Below, one piece after another: positions 43,803-54,789 of a DNA stretch of 64,000 nucleotides. Source of the stretch: Gari tellinella (taxonomy: Eukaryota; Mollusca; Bivalvia; Cardiida; Psammobiidae); assembly GCA_922989275.2 (NCBI GenBank), contig OV277871.1:67375624-67439623 (forward strand). Reading direction: 5' to 3'. The first letter of the stretch is position 1. Every line of letters begins with the position of its first letter. The notes beneath the pieces were generated by a model. That model was not told where the DNA came from, made no database searches, and saw only the letters and a program-made list of their open reading frames with translations. Both the position numbers and the translations under genes were made by a program.

Positions 43803-46746
43803 GAAGTGTTCTTTCTTTCAACCAAAGGTCAGCTTTTTAGGTCACGTCGTGAGCGAAGATGGTATTGAAACCGACCCGTCAAAGATCGAGAAGGTGAAGA
43901 ATTGGCCAACTCCGAAAAACTCAGATGAGCTTCGTTCCTTTCTGGCATTCGCGGGCTACTATCGCCGTTTTGTGAAAGATTTCAGCAAGATCGTGAGGCC
44001 ACTGTCGGAGCTTTTGCCTCCAACGTCATCTAAGAAGGGTCCAAAAGCAACAAAACCTATATGGAAATGGACAGACAAGGAGCAAGAAGTTTTAGATAAG
44101 GTTAAGGATATTTTGTCTTCACCACCTATATTAGCCTATCCTGATTTCAGTAAACCATTTGAGCTGCATACAGATGCTTCATCAAAGGCGCTAGGAGCGG
44201 TTTTATACCAGAAGCAGGATAACAAGAAGAAAGTGATAGCATATGCCAGTAGAGCTCTCAATAAATCGGAAAGGAATTACAGTGCATTTAAGCTAGAGTT
44301 CCTTGCACTTAAGTGGGCTGTAACAGAGAAATTTTCAGATTACCTAGCAGTGAACCATTTTCTGGTGTTGACAGACAACAACCCTCTCACCTATGTTTTA
44401 TCGGCGGCAAAACTGGACGCAACAGGACAACGTTGGGCATCTGCCCTAGGTCACTATTCTTTTGACATTACGTATAGAGCAGGAGTCAAAAATGCAGATG
44501 CAGATGGAATGTCAAGAATGCCTGTTGAGGATTTGCCAGACAATGAGAAGATCAGATTAGATGACAAGGTTGTTAAGGAAATATGCTCTGATTCACCCAT
44601 TACACTAGTTGAAACACTTCCAGCAGCAAGTTTGAACTTGGTTGAAACAATAGAAGAAGCAGGACAGATTCTAGCTGCTAAACAGTTTCAAGAAATCAGA
44701 AGAGCTCAAATAAGAGATTCCTTAGTCGATACATGGAGAAGAGCAGTTCTAGACAACAAGTATCCAAACACAGTCATGACCAAGCAAGATCTAACCATGA
44801 AACGACAATTTAAGAAATTTGTAATGACTAGAGGAGTATTGTTTAGAGTTCACCAGGAAGAAAATGAAGACATCAAACAATTGGTTGTGCCAGAATGCTA
44901 CAAGGAAGATATTCTCAGAGGATTACATGACAACGTTGGTCATCCTGGGATAGAAAGAACCTTGCGTCTGATCAGAGAGCGATTCTATTGGACAGGTCTA
45001 CAAAAAGATGTGGAAGAGCATGTTAAGCGGTGTGAAAGATGTCAAAGGCGTAAAGATAAGACAGGACAAAGGGCTCCACTAGTAAGCGTTAATACCAGTT
45101 ACCCATTAGAGCTGGTATGTATGGATTACCTTACCCTTGAACCAGCCCGTGGTGTCGGAAATGTCCTGGTCATCACAGACCACTTCACGAAATACGCTAT
45201 GGCTATACCCACCAAGAATCAGACGGCAAAGACAACGGCGGAGGCGTTGTATGAGAACTTTGTCATCCACTATGGGATCCCAACCAGGCTGCATACAGAT
45301 CAAGGAGCTAATTTTGAGAGTGAGCTCATTAAGGAGCTTTGTGATCTCATAGGGATGAAAAAGTCCCATACAACACCGTACTATCCACAAGGGAATGCAG
45401 GGCCTGGGCGATTCAACAGGACATTGCTAGAGATGCTCGGTACTATGGAGAACGACAAGAAGAGCAATTGGAAGAAGTACATCAGCTCGCTTGTGTACTA
45501 CTATAACTGTACTCCACACGAAGCGACTAGGCTATCACCTTTTGAGATCATGTTCGGACGCAAGCCACGCCTGCCAATAGATACAGTATTCCAAAATGCA
45601 ACATCACAGGATACTCCAAATAGAACAACAACAGCAGAATATGTAAAAGATTTAGAGCAAAGATTAGAATATACAAAGCAGATAGTGGACGTAAGGGTGA
45701 AAAGATCAAAGGCCAAACAAGAGAAGTATTACAACCTTAAGGCTAAAGCAGTTACCTTTCAGGAAGGAGATAAAGTGCTTGTCAGACGAAAAGCATTCGA
45801 TGGCAAACATAAGATCCAAGACAGGTTTGAGGAAGAAACCTATGAGATCATTGACCAGCCAAGACCAGAAATACCTGTGTTTCGAGTAAAAGCAGGAGAT
45901 AGGATAAGAACCCTACACAGAAACCTGCTATTCTTGGTAGATACCCCCAAGAATGAAGAAGAGAGTGAGAAAAGTAAGGAGGATGGAGTAGTAGAGGAGA
46001 ATATTGAGTTGAGTGACGTCACGAAGGAGGATAGTGATTCAGATAGCGAGTGTGGCTATGTTTTTGCATATGGTGCAAATCAGGATGGGTACGCTCATCA
46101 TGCATACTCAAGGAATCATGTGAAGGAAAGTACAGTGGATAATGTCCAAACTGAGGCAGAAATTGTTGAAGTAGTGGACGGTGAAGATTATCACTCATTG
46201 CAAGATTCTACTGGACAGCTTCTTGTTAACACAAGTTCGATTCCACATACAGAATCTTTGCCCGAAGGAAACACAGAGGTAGAAGGTATTGAGCCAGAAA
46301 CAGCAGGTCAAGAGGAGCAAACCGTATCGATACAGATAGAGGATGAAGATAAACAATTGCCCACAGAGGAGACCAGTGCCGATTGTTTAGATACTGTAGA
46401 CGGAGAGCCAGAGGAGGAAGATAATCCGTCAGTTATTGAGGATACTCAGGAGACTGAGATACAAGACAGTGTAGATCCAGATTTACTAGAAGAAAGTGCT
46501 GGAGCAGAAGCATGTGCAGAGTCACAATCAACAAAGACCCCTGAGCGACCAACTCCGCAACCAAGAAGGTCAATAAGGGATCGGAAACCGCCGGATCGTT
46601 TCAAAGACTATTACATGTACATGTGTCAGGTGAAGCCTGCAGACAGTAAGATCCTGGCATTAAATACCCTAATGGAGTCTGGTGTTTTAAACCACATGGA
46701 TGTAGAAGTTGGTCATAAGTTGATTGCTGCAATTTTTAACAAATAA
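43786..46746 (+). CDS. Gypsy-2 RT end, RNase H, integrase and acidic C-terminal extension
   Basis: A 986-codon ORF whose first codon is TTG in the middle of pol, so not a natural start. Order: RT thumb ([16 protein letters not shown]), RNase H ([18 protein letters not shown] to [15 protein letters not shown]), integrase HHCC finger ([31 protein letters not shown]), DDE core with D447 and D505, and a GPY/F-like barrel. At the third catalytic position, 36 residues after D505, there is Gly541 (GGG, 45406-45408) instead of Glu. An acidic tail (about 725-940) ends with a basic [13 protein letters not shown]. Long ORF but not active as it stands. Confidence 0.9.
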   Translation: MKLTPEKCSFFQPKVSFLGHVVSEDGIETDPSKIEKVKNWPTPKNSDELRSFLAFAGYYRRFVKDFSKIVRPLSELLPPTSSKKGPKATKPIWKWTDKEQEVLDKVKDILSSPPILAYPDFSKPFELHTDASSKALGAVLYQKQDNKKKVIAYASRALNKSERNYSAFKLEFLALKWAVTEKFSDYLAVNHFLVLTDNNPLTYVLSAAKLDATGQRWASALGHYSFDITYRAGVKNADADGMSRMPVEDLPDNEKIRLDDKVVKEICSDSPITLVETLPAASLNLVETIEEAGQILAAKQFQEIRRAQIRDSLVDTWRRAVLDNKYPNTVMTKQDLTMKRQFKKFVMTRGVLFRVHQEENEDIKQLVVPECYKEDILRGLHDNVGHPGIERTLRLIRERFYWTGLQKDVEEHVKRCERCQRRKDKTGQRAPLVSVNTSYPLELVCMDYLTLEPARGVGNVLVITDHFTKYAMAIPTKNQTAKTTAEALYENFVIHYGIPTRLHTDQGANFESELIKELCDLIGMKKSHTTPYYPQGNAGPGRFNRTLLEMLGTMENDKKSNWKKYISSLVYYYNCTPHEATRLSPFEIMFGRKPRLPIDTVFQNATSQDTPNRTTTAEYVKDLEQRLEYTKQIVDVRVKRSKAKQEKYYNLKAKAVTFQEGDKVLVRRKAFDGKHKIQDRFEEETYEIIDQPRPEIPVFRVKAGDRIRTLHRNLLFLVDTPKNEEESEKSKEDGVVEENIELSDVTKEDSDSDSECGYVFAYGANQDGYAHHAYSRNHVKESTVDNVQTEAEIVEVVDGEDYHSLQDSTGQLLVNTSSIPHTESLPEGNTEVEGIEPETAGQEEQTVSIQIEDEDKQLPTEETSADCLDTVDGEPEEEDNPSVIEDTQETEIQDSVDPDLLEESAGAEACAESQSTKTPERPTPQPRRSIRDRKPPDRFKDYYMYMCQVKPADSKILALNTLMESGVLNHMDVEVGHKLIAAIFNK

Positions 46747-47491
46747 TTTCTGTATGTCAAATGTTTTATTGGTAATTTTTAAGTTATTTCATTATTTTAA
46801 TAAGTGATCAGTGTATTTCTTGTTTAAAGCAAGCAGTTACAGAAATAAGTTTCTTAAATGCTTTATTTTTGCGGGGGAGAGAAAGGTACAATTATTATTG
46901 AATTAATTGTCAATTTGTGAAGTAATTTTGACTTGTAGCTTGTTGTATAGTTGTCAGGTTGATACTGTATCAATAACTTGAAAAGGAGCTTAGCATGTTT
47001 ATTTTCACTTAGTGTTACACCAGTTCAGGTATTTGAAAGTGTTTGGTAATTTAGTATTACTAGAGTAGCATAGCAGTTGTATGTTTGTATTTTGTAGAAT
47101 GTAATATAGTTATCTATTGCTTATTATGGTAGTAGTGAAGTTGATGGTCTGTAGTTAAATTATTTGTATAGTCATTAGTTCCATGTGGATAATAGCCGCT
47201 TTAGGAAACTTTATTGAATGATGTATTTTCATGTTTTTCCTAGATACATTTAGGGAAAAGTTCAGTTTGTAGCTGGATATAAGATCTAGTATTGATTGGT
47301 AATGAGTTGTAGTTATGTTGTGACTGCAAGATAGATTTTGTGTAGTTATGTTGTGACTGCAAAATTGATGTTGTGTAGATATGTTGTGACTATGGAAGTT
47401 GATATAATTATGTTGTGACTACTGACTGTTGACTTTAGTGTTTTGAATATGACTTGTAAATGACGGGACGTCATTTCAGAAAGTAGGGAAG
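46747..47491 (+). other. Gypsy-2 3' untranslated region with minisatellite and purine tract
   Basis: Between the pol stop and the presumed LTR. Four imperfect ~40-bp units marked by TAGTTATGTTGTGACTGCAA lie at about 47300-47425. A purine-rich AGAAAGTAGGGAAG at 47478-47491 could be the polypurine tract priming plus-strand synthesis. Confidence 0.45.
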
Positions 47492-48550
47492 TGTGTAACC
47501 AGGTGTAAAAATCAATATTTAGTTAACGCGAGTGATTCCTTTTCGCTAATTTCCTTTTCGCATCATTTCTGTCGATTCGAGTCATTGATTTATAAACACT
47601 TCATTATCACGTGAAATCTCCCGGCAAATTTCAGTGACATTTCACTTTGGCTTCTGAATTCATTGGAGAAAGACCTTTTAAATAAAGTTACATCTATTAA
47701 AGAAGATTAGGCGTGAACCAGATAGTTTACTGGGTAATGGCATGTATTGGTTCTTATATTTCTATCGCTTCTATTTTATTTCGGGAGCTGTAATTAATGT
47801 AATGTGTATTCGCGTTTAAGAGATGGTAGCTCGGTGTTCTATTTTAACCGCTATATTCTTATAATATTCACACCATACTTTGAATGGCACGTCTAGACTT
47901 TTTCAGTAACACGAGCAGCTTGCACGCACGGAGTGAGAGACATGTGAGAGAACATTTAGTTCCACAAACTGGTAAGAGTTGTTTCTGTGTAAGACTGTAC
48001 TGTTTAACTTTCTTATTTGGTATATCATGTTTGGTTTAGAATGGTAATTTGTGAAAGGCGTTCTGCTAAAGGTTAGACACATGTGATAGGAGCTTTAGTA
48101 TTGCATTACTAAGCTACATTATAGTCATACTGTTAGTATGAGTATAATGTCACTTACTAATGTGCCATGCTTGTTATTTTAAAGTGTAATTATATTATGT
48201 CCAGTGTTTCATTTACAGCCACATACCACATTATTGAGTAGAGTTCTTAGTGTGCTTAATTTTATGTATTTTCAGGATGTTGAATCTTTGAATCGTTGAT
48301 TGAGTTGATTGACTATTTGTCTTGGACGATACTGCTGTTCATGGTGTTTATGAACATGACAGTGTGCCTGTGGTACAGATAGACTTGCTAGTGGTGTGTG
48401 CTGTATGGTATTGTGTTTGCTGGTAAATGAAGTATATTACGTGAAAGAGAAACGGAGTTGTTCAGAATTTTATACGCCTCACAACGGTCTGGCCCTAACC
48501 CGAAATGAAGTCACATTCTTATTAGAATGCTAAAACCCAAGAGGGTAACA
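47492..48550 (+). repeat. Presumed 3' LTR of Gypsy-2
   Basis: Starts TGTGTAACCAGG right after the purine tract. The end is uncertain: GAGGGTAACA at 48541-48550 is a candidate. With no 5' LTR visible for comparison this rests on position only. It has no ORF, which suits an LTR. Confidence 0.3.
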
Positions 48551-48905
48551 CTACTACTGCTTTTTTGTACAGCTACTACTACTGGAACTACTACTTCTAC
48601 TGCTGCCGGTGCAGTTGTTTCTGCTACTTTTGCTGCTACTATTGTAACTACTACTATTTCTACTTCTGTTGCTGCTTCTTTTACTAGTGCTACCACTGCT
48701 ACCATTTATAGTAATAATGCTGGTGTTGTTGGTAATACTACTGTTCCTACTACCTATTCTCCTACCAATAAACCCCTCTTATTGTTGCTGCTACTACGAC
48801 TGCTACCACTGCCTCCATTTCTACTACATGTACTACTACTAGTACTGCTACTTAACTGCTACCAATATTACTACTACTATGGCTGCTGCTGCTACATTGT
48901 AGTGT
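48541..48905. repeat. Degenerate ACT/GCT trinucleotide tract
   Basis: Long imperfect runs of TACTACTGCT and GCTACTACTA. Open frames of up to 151 codons (for example 48527-48982) are low-complexity products of the repeat. 48906-49147 holds nothing recognisable. Confidence 0.7.
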
Positions 48906-49147
48906 TAGAACAACACCTTTTTACAATAGCAGTAGTAGACGTAGTAAAAATAGAAGGATCTCAAATTTCCCGATGTAATTAAACACTGTGCCCAGATAAT
49001 TAAAATCATTTACGACTTCAAAAATCTTTCGCAAAATCTATTCCGTCGATCAATAGAATAAATAGATTTCGCACCTTTTGTGCACGCTCAGGCATAAATA
49101 GGAAAGAATAATGTCTTCTGATCCACTGTACACTAAAGTAGGTATGA

Positions 49148-49232
49148 ATGGCTCGTTAGCCTTGTGGTTAAGACGTATGAGTAGTATTTTTCCTTACGCG
49201 TGTCCAGAGTTCGAATCCCACCAGAGCTAAAA
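49148..49232 (+). mobile_element. tRNA-derived SINE head
   Basis: TTAGCCTTGTGGTTAAGACG (A-box type) and AGAGTTCGAATCCCACC (B-box) are spaced as in a class II tRNA. GGCTCGT at the start and the ending AGAGCT only loosely pair. An AT-rich body follows. 49233-49647 shows no other feature. Confidence 0.5.
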
Positions 49233-49647
49233 TAATTCTTTAAAATGCAGTTTTAACATAAAATTCTTATCCTAAACTAATATCAACGTGTATAACTGTT
49301 TATATAATCATTTGACATAAATTTACATTCTTATGCCAATATGTCTGCCAGTCCCTTTAATACTGTCACCGTAGAATCAAATAAACTCATCAGGAATACC
49401 TTTTGTCTAAACAGTGTTGATAAAAATTATTAAGCGAAGTACCGGCATGTGTAAGTATTGTATTGTGCAGTATAAACATTAGTCTGGTAAAAGAACTAGT
49501 TGTATGACTCTAACACTACGACACGCAAAGCTCAATAATTATGGCGACCAGCGTAAATCACCACGCGTCTACGGTAATGTAGTTTTCTTCTGGGTCTACA
49601 TTGTTTGAATATGACAATTATATTCCCCACAGCTACACTGATTAAAA

Positions 49648-50215
49648 GATGTTTCCTCAGTCCGATGATGGGGTCCCTCCATTGTTCTCGATAGGCGTGC
49701 AAAAGCATGCAGCATAAGCTGCCAGCATGTATACCAGTCTTAGTTTACCTGGTGAGGCTCTAGAGGCTTTTCAAGGTTATTTCTAACCTAACTATCAAAT
49801 ATAAAGGTCGGGTTTCACATGAGACGCTTCAATGGTTCTTTGCTACATGTACCTGCATGTGCACAAGACCCATACTTTTTGCAAAGAAATTGTCTGCCAA
49901 GGCGTTATGACCGAAAGGTCGTCAGGAAATGTCTTTAAAGACTTTTCCTCAGTCCATTCAGGGACTCCACCCCCCTTGTCTCGATAGTGTGAGAATTTAA
50001 CTGTCAAAGCATGCATTACAACCAGTTTACGTTGTGAAGCCCAGATTATACTCATGCTCTAGTGATTTTCAATGGTTCTTTCTAACCAAACTATCAAATA
50101 TAAAGGTAGAGTCTCAAGCGAGAAGCTTCAATAGTTCTTTGCTAGCGACATGGCCATAAGATCCATGATTGTCTGGCAAGGTGTTATGATCGAAAGGTCA
50201 TCTAGGGATGTCTTT
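49648..50215. repeat. ~290-bp tandem duplication
   Basis: Both copies carry TTTCCTCAGTCC, CTAACC..ACTATCAAATATAAAGGT, GGTTCTTTGCTA and GGCAAGGTGTTATGATCGAAAGGTC-type segments in the same order (starts near 49648 and 49938). They differ by about one base in five. Confidence 0.6.
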
Positions 50216-50384
50216 AAATGACGAGAATACTTGTCGGTAGGGTTGCACGTGATAATATGGCCTTTTTCCATGACCAGATATGGTTCTACGCGATGAGGGG
50301 TGGTGGAAGATCGAGAGGCTTTTCCACGTAGAATACCGACCTTTATTTTCCCTTCATTTTCCTTCATAAATTATGGACAACGGG

Positions 50385-50575
50385 TCATTTGTCTACGTAG
50401 AATGAAGACCCTGGGTCATTTTGCTACTATAAATTAAGACCCGGGTCATTTTCATTTGTAGAATATGGACCCTGGGTCATTTGTCTACATAGAATGAAGA
50501 CCCTGGGTCATTCATCTACGTAGAATAAGGACCCTGTGTTATTTTCTTGCGTAGAATAAATACCCTGGGGACTTT
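50385..50575. repeat. Minisatellite of GGGTCATTTGTCTACGTAGA type
   Basis: Five or six ~40-bp units combine GGGTCATT, CTACGTAGAAT and GAAGACCCT. Each unit is close to its own inverse, so the tract can fold many ways. Related tracts are at 17320-17690 and 53878-54030. Confidence 0.7.
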
Positions 50576-51350
50576 GTGTGCATTATTAGTCAAACAGTTT
50601 TCTCAACCATACACACACTGTGTGTTCTACAAAAACCAGGGCTCCAGCTAAGAGTAATAATATACCAAGTTAAAGTCTACTTTCAGTCCGAATGACCGCT
50701 CAGTCGACTGTACATATACTCCCCTGATCATTGAGCCATTTTGCCTACAATATTGAGCACTGCTAACATATGGCGCAGTCAAATTCAGCCGCAGTACCGA
50801 CTCAGACCCTTCACATGTACCCATTTTAACCCCTGGGTGGAGAGGAGCAATTTGCGGTACATGTCTTGCTCAAGGACATTCATGTACATCATCGGGGATT
50901 CAGAAAAACAAAACCTAGTCAGACCGCTGGTCCAGCGAAAGATCGAACTCACGACCCCTGGTACCGTAGTCCAATGGTGTAAAGAGGAGTATTTCATAAC
51001 CTAAACTCTTTATTTCTGCATTACACCCTATGGTGTCACTACTCATTAGAATATTATTTTCGAGAAGATTCTAATTTGTAGTAACACAATAGGATTGATT
51101 GAGAAAATGTTTGATTTATTCAGTTTACTACCTCTTATCTTGAGCCCTTGTAAAAACTTGTCAAACAAATTTGAATGCCTTAATCTTGCTGTACGTTTTT
51201 TAGCTCGCCTGTACGAAGATTATGCTATATCCCCGGCGTATTCGTCGTCGGTGCCGTCGTGAACGGCTAACAATAATTAAGAAAATGCTCATCACCTATA
51301 TGTTCCTTGGAGTATTGCTTTCATATTTGATGTTCATGTTATGGTGTATA
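50576..51350. other. Intergenic stretch, part of a dispersed repeat
   Basis: 51005-51135 (TTTATTTCTGCATTACACCC, then AGTAACACAATAGGATT) resembles 58310-58440, so a dispersed repeat is likely. A decayed tRNA-like B-box on the minus strand near 50940-50955 is too weak to call. Confidence 0.4.
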
Positions 51351-52526
51351 TATACTTAACAAAAATAGAAACTTTACATACTTTAAAGCCGGTTTGAGCG
51401 ATGTTTAATGACGTTTCATAAAATATACGTACATTTCATAATGGGGTTATCGATAAAGACCATACCGAGCCACACACTCGCTAATTTGTATCGCGCACGA
51501 CGTAGCACGCTTTCCGCTTCCGGTTTTTAACTCTGACGGCGAGTTGACAGAGTCAGGTTTATTTCAAGTTTATTTAATGCAACAGACACACGCAGGCTTG
51601 AGCCAAACACCGAAAAAACAAAATTGTAAACACCTGCGTTTCAAAACTGAGATGTCACAGCTTTCTGAAAATAACAGAATTCAGGCCATTTGGCATGCTT
51701 ACGGCGGGTGCGTTAGCAACTGATGCTGGGCGTCATTTTGGAGGCATATGATAGAAAATTCATATCCTAACTACTCGTTATAGAGTTACGGGGTAAGTCC
51801 AGGATCGTCTGAGATCGTTGACGTCACATAGAGACGACCGCACTCTTACGTTAACGTATCGACGTAACTGTTCAATCCCAGCAACGGTTACTGCTCGGCG
51901 GTTTGGGATCGCTGCCGAGACAATCAGGAATCGTCTGAAGCAATGCCACGGTCCTATCCGTACCCATAGACCGCATTCAGCGCAGATCTTAACTGCAATT
52001 ACAAAGCCCAGAATAACGTCAACGTCATGCCATGGCATGTGGTATCAACATATTTGAAACCAATAGAGCATGTAGAGGGTAAAGATGGCGACGGATGCGG
52101 AACAAACACCAGATTTACACGACCAACAACCTCAGAAATGCTCGATTACGAAAATGGCATGGCATTCCAGATGACGTCATTAGACGGTGCATCAGAGACG
52201 GAGTGTTGCTTGCATGAGGTGCGACGGTGAGCATTCGCGCTACTGAACTGTCTTTATGCAAAAAAGTCATTTAAAATGAAACCGTAAAATGAATAAAACA
52301 CATCTTGCGTACATGTACACATCTCTGATAATTTTGAAATCGACCCCTATGCATTTTGACGTCAAATCACGACGTGGCTTTTGGATTGTTTTCATCACCA
52401 TTGTCAAAAACTTACAGACATTGATCCAAAGTTTTGAAAAACACTAAGATTTCTGCAAAATTGTGTTTGTAGACAGAATTATACACATTTGAATCCAATG
52501 TAAAGTTTCTATTTTTGCTGAGTATA
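51351..52526 (+). mobile_element. Tc1/mariner element, 1.18 kb, deletion derivative
   Basis: The left end TATACTTAACAAAAATAGAA (51351 on) and the right end TTCTATTTTTGCTGAGTATA (to 52526) are inverted copies over 28 bases with two or three mismatches, set in TATATA sequence consistent with TA targets. The interior codes for pieces of a Tc1-type transposase. Confidence 0.85.
51690..52260 (+). pseudogene. Tc1-like transposase lacking the DDE core
   Basis: The N-terminal helix-turn-helix parts are recognisable in one frame: AGALATDAGRHFGG, then QDRLRSLTSHRDDRTLTLTY, ATVTARRFGIAAETIRNRL and RPHSAQILT (51690-52010). The C-terminal part follows at once: KPIEHVEGKDGD, then IRRCIRDGVLLA in another frame (52050-52260). 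The DDE/D catalytic region normally between them is missing, an internal deletion near 52045. A stop interrupts near 51749. DNA binding to the TIRs might survive in principle; catalysis cannot. Confidence 0.8.
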
Positions 52527-53040
52527 TATGGACAACACCTTTCCATCCGTGCGAAAAGTTTGACCTTGTGACATCGGCTTTGAACTCAGTTGTTGTAATT
52601 TTATTGTCGTTGTTGTTTTAATTTTTAACTTACATGGAGATGAGTCAAAAACTGAATGTCAAGTAATTGTTAAACCGTTAAAAAGTCTGAAATAAATGTT
52701 ATTAAAAACGTCTCTAAAAGACGATTAATCTAAACTAGAGAAAAAGGCGTGTTGAAATCATCTCCATATGTGATCAGTTTTAAATGGGTATCTTTAAAAC
52801 TATATGAGGAGATGCCATTTACTTAACATTCAGCTCGAATAATCGTTGAGAATTCAAAGTTTCTTTCAGTATAATTGATACACAAGAAGAACATGAATTT
52901 ACAGTTTGGTTACGAACATTGTAGAGTCAGACCCTACGCGTAGAAGACTCATTTATGGTATGTGTCTACTATGTTCGACTTGCAGTTATGAACGGACAAC
53001 AGCTCGGATGTACAAGTGGGGTGAGATGTCGACGTATAGT
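52527..53040. other. Intergenic stretch, no feature recognised
   Basis: AT-rich; ACGTCTCTAAAAGACG near 52709 forms a small hairpin. No gene. Confidence 0.4.
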
Positions 53041-53360
53041 CAGTGCTCCCTGTCTACAACAGGCCTCCCAAGAATGAGTCCCTCATCACAACAACGCTTG
53101 TCGCTGTTCATGAAACAAGACAAAATATGTTTAACATTTCACGTCTGCAATACCGTCTGCTGTTTTTCTCAAAGTCAGATAAAGGACATTTGGACAGAAA
53201 AAACTAATAATGTGATAAACAGCTTGAACCCAGATCAAAGGCCGCGTTACGCTGCGTCTGCTCCGGATTCAAGCTGTTTGCGATGTTAACCAGTTGCCCT
53301 CCCTATAACAACTCCCACCGAACAATACACATACTATTTGTTCATGTAGAGGGAGCACTG
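53041..53360. mobile_element. Pogo-like MITE with nested palindromic core
   Basis: The left end CAGTGCTCCCTGTCTACAAC and right end TGTAGAGGGAGCACTG are inverted copies. A palindromic MITE core (53217-53281, AGCTTGAACCCAGATC facing CCGGATTCAAGCT) lies inside, giving a MITE within a MITE. The element at 62500-62857 has the same ends and the same kind of nested core. Confidence 0.65.
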
Positions 53361-53649
53361 TATTATTAAATGAAATGCATTTTCCAAAGGATGGATGTTT
53401 CTATATAAGCTTTTATTTATCATTTGATTCTTTCAAATCTCTATTTTAAATGAGAGCGTTGTCTTGAATGCATTGGAACAAGGACATGCAAAGGTGTATC
53501 GATAACTTGTGGACAAACCGTGCTACAAACATATTCAGGTTTTCAGACTTGTATGTATAGCCATTGTACGTCTAAATATTGTATACATATATCGGCTCTA
53601 TATGACCCTTCAGCGTTGCAGTGCGTTAAAAACTTAAAACCCAGCACAA
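53361..53649. other. Spacer, nothing recognised
   Basis: No gene or repeat structure seen. Confidence 0.4.
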
Positions 53650-53872
53650 TCAAGCAAACAAAGGTAATAGTAGCAGTAGTAATGATAGTCGTATAAGTAG
53701 CAGCAGTAGGGGTTATACAGCAGCGACAGTATCGGAAGTAGTAGTAGTCTCAGCAGTAACAACAATAGCAGAAGTAGAAGCAGCAGCAGCAGAAGTAGTA
53801 GTAGCAGCAGCACAAACAGCAATAACAGCAGTAGTAGTAGAATAAACAGCAGCAGCAGTAATAGCAGTTAAG
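53650..53872. repeat. Degenerate AGT/AGC trinucleotide tract
   Basis: Imperfect GTAGCAGTAGTAG-type runs, the opposite strand of the composition seen at 48541-48905. The leucine-rich minus-strand ORF (53634-53822) is a product of the repeat. Confidence 0.75.
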
Positions 53873-53877
53873 CTGAA

Positions 53878-54030
53878 AAGGGGGGTCATTTCTCTACGGG
53901 GGTCATTCCTCTGCGTGATGGGGGTCATTCTACTACAAGTCGATGGGGTCCTTATTCTACGGTCTGGGGTCATTTCTCTACGTAGTATAAGGACCCGGGC
54001 CATTTTGTACGGGTGGGTCATTTTACTGCG
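53878..54030. repeat. GGGGGTCATTTCTCTACG minisatellite
   Basis: Five units of GGGGTCATT..CTACG, with inverse segments such as GTATAAGGACCC. Same family as 50385-50575. Confidence 0.7.
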
Positions 54031-54189
54031 TTACACCGGCATATTAAGTCAAAATAGCGTGATGAATAAAAAATAGCAAAGTCACAATTGTTTGTCAATA
54101 AATATTTCTTAAACGAATTGTGAAAAAGCGATACTGTTTTGCGGGAAACTTACCCATGACTTCCACGTTTCTGTATTGTGGTTCATGTG

Positions 54190-54410
54190 GCTGTTTATAG
54201 CAAACTCTCATATGTGACGTTCTGATATTGACGTCCTGACGACGAAAGATACGTTACTGTTGGCCTGCCTGATAGTTGATGCTCAAAACCACCGCCAGGA
54301 GTTTGCCATCGTTGAAGAAGTCTCATAATTATCGGCATATTACAATTTAATGCCCTTGATGTGGTGCGAGCTGACAAAGCAGTCGTCATCGGGCTAATTG
54401 CGCGTTAGCG
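54190..54410 (-). pseudogene. Tc1-like transposase N-terminal HTH fragment
   Basis: The minus strand reads SARTTSRALNCNMPIIMRLL, then QRWQTPGGG and LSGRPTVT. This matches the paired-like helix-turn-helix and GRPR-type hook of Tc1 transposases in order and spacing. The rest of the gene is not found and no TIRs were located. It differs clearly from the element at 51351-52526. Confidence 0.55.
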
Positions 54411-54789
54411 CTTATTTTCAAAACGACGTGGCATGGCCAAAACAGATAATTTTTTTAACATGCTGTGTTTTTATTACTCCTGAGTCTCACAAGAGTCCAT
54501 TTGGTGTAAAAGTATTGCTGAGAACTACGAGGAAAATGTGCACGTGGAAATCATTGAATTTCATTGATTGCGTCAGATACACTTATCGCTTGAATGATTT
54601 CACAACACATTGACGCAAAGAACAAATTGATGCACGTGCACATTATGATATCGTGTTACCTTTTTGCATACTTTTCAGGAACACGTTAAAAATAGGGTTT
54701 GAAAACGTTGCGTTTTTAAAGTGGTTGAGTGTATATGGTATATTCCTGTATCAATAGATAGTTTATAAAGAGGACATAACATGAATAGT
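54411..54789. other. Intergenic stretch, no feature recognised
   Basis: A 71-codon ORF at 54398-54613 has no motif. Otherwise featureless. Confidence 0.4.

Noticed and set aside
46747..48550. Envelope gene downstream of Gypsy-2 pol
   Set aside because: No ORF of useful length follows the pol stop; the region looks like 3' UTR and LTR.
48527..48982. 151-codon Thr/Ala/Leu-rich ORF
   Set aside because: Low-complexity translation of a trinucleotide tract; changes character where the repeat phase shifts.
53634..53822. Leucine-run ORF that could pass for a membrane segment
   Set aside because: Direct translation of the AGC/AGT repeat.
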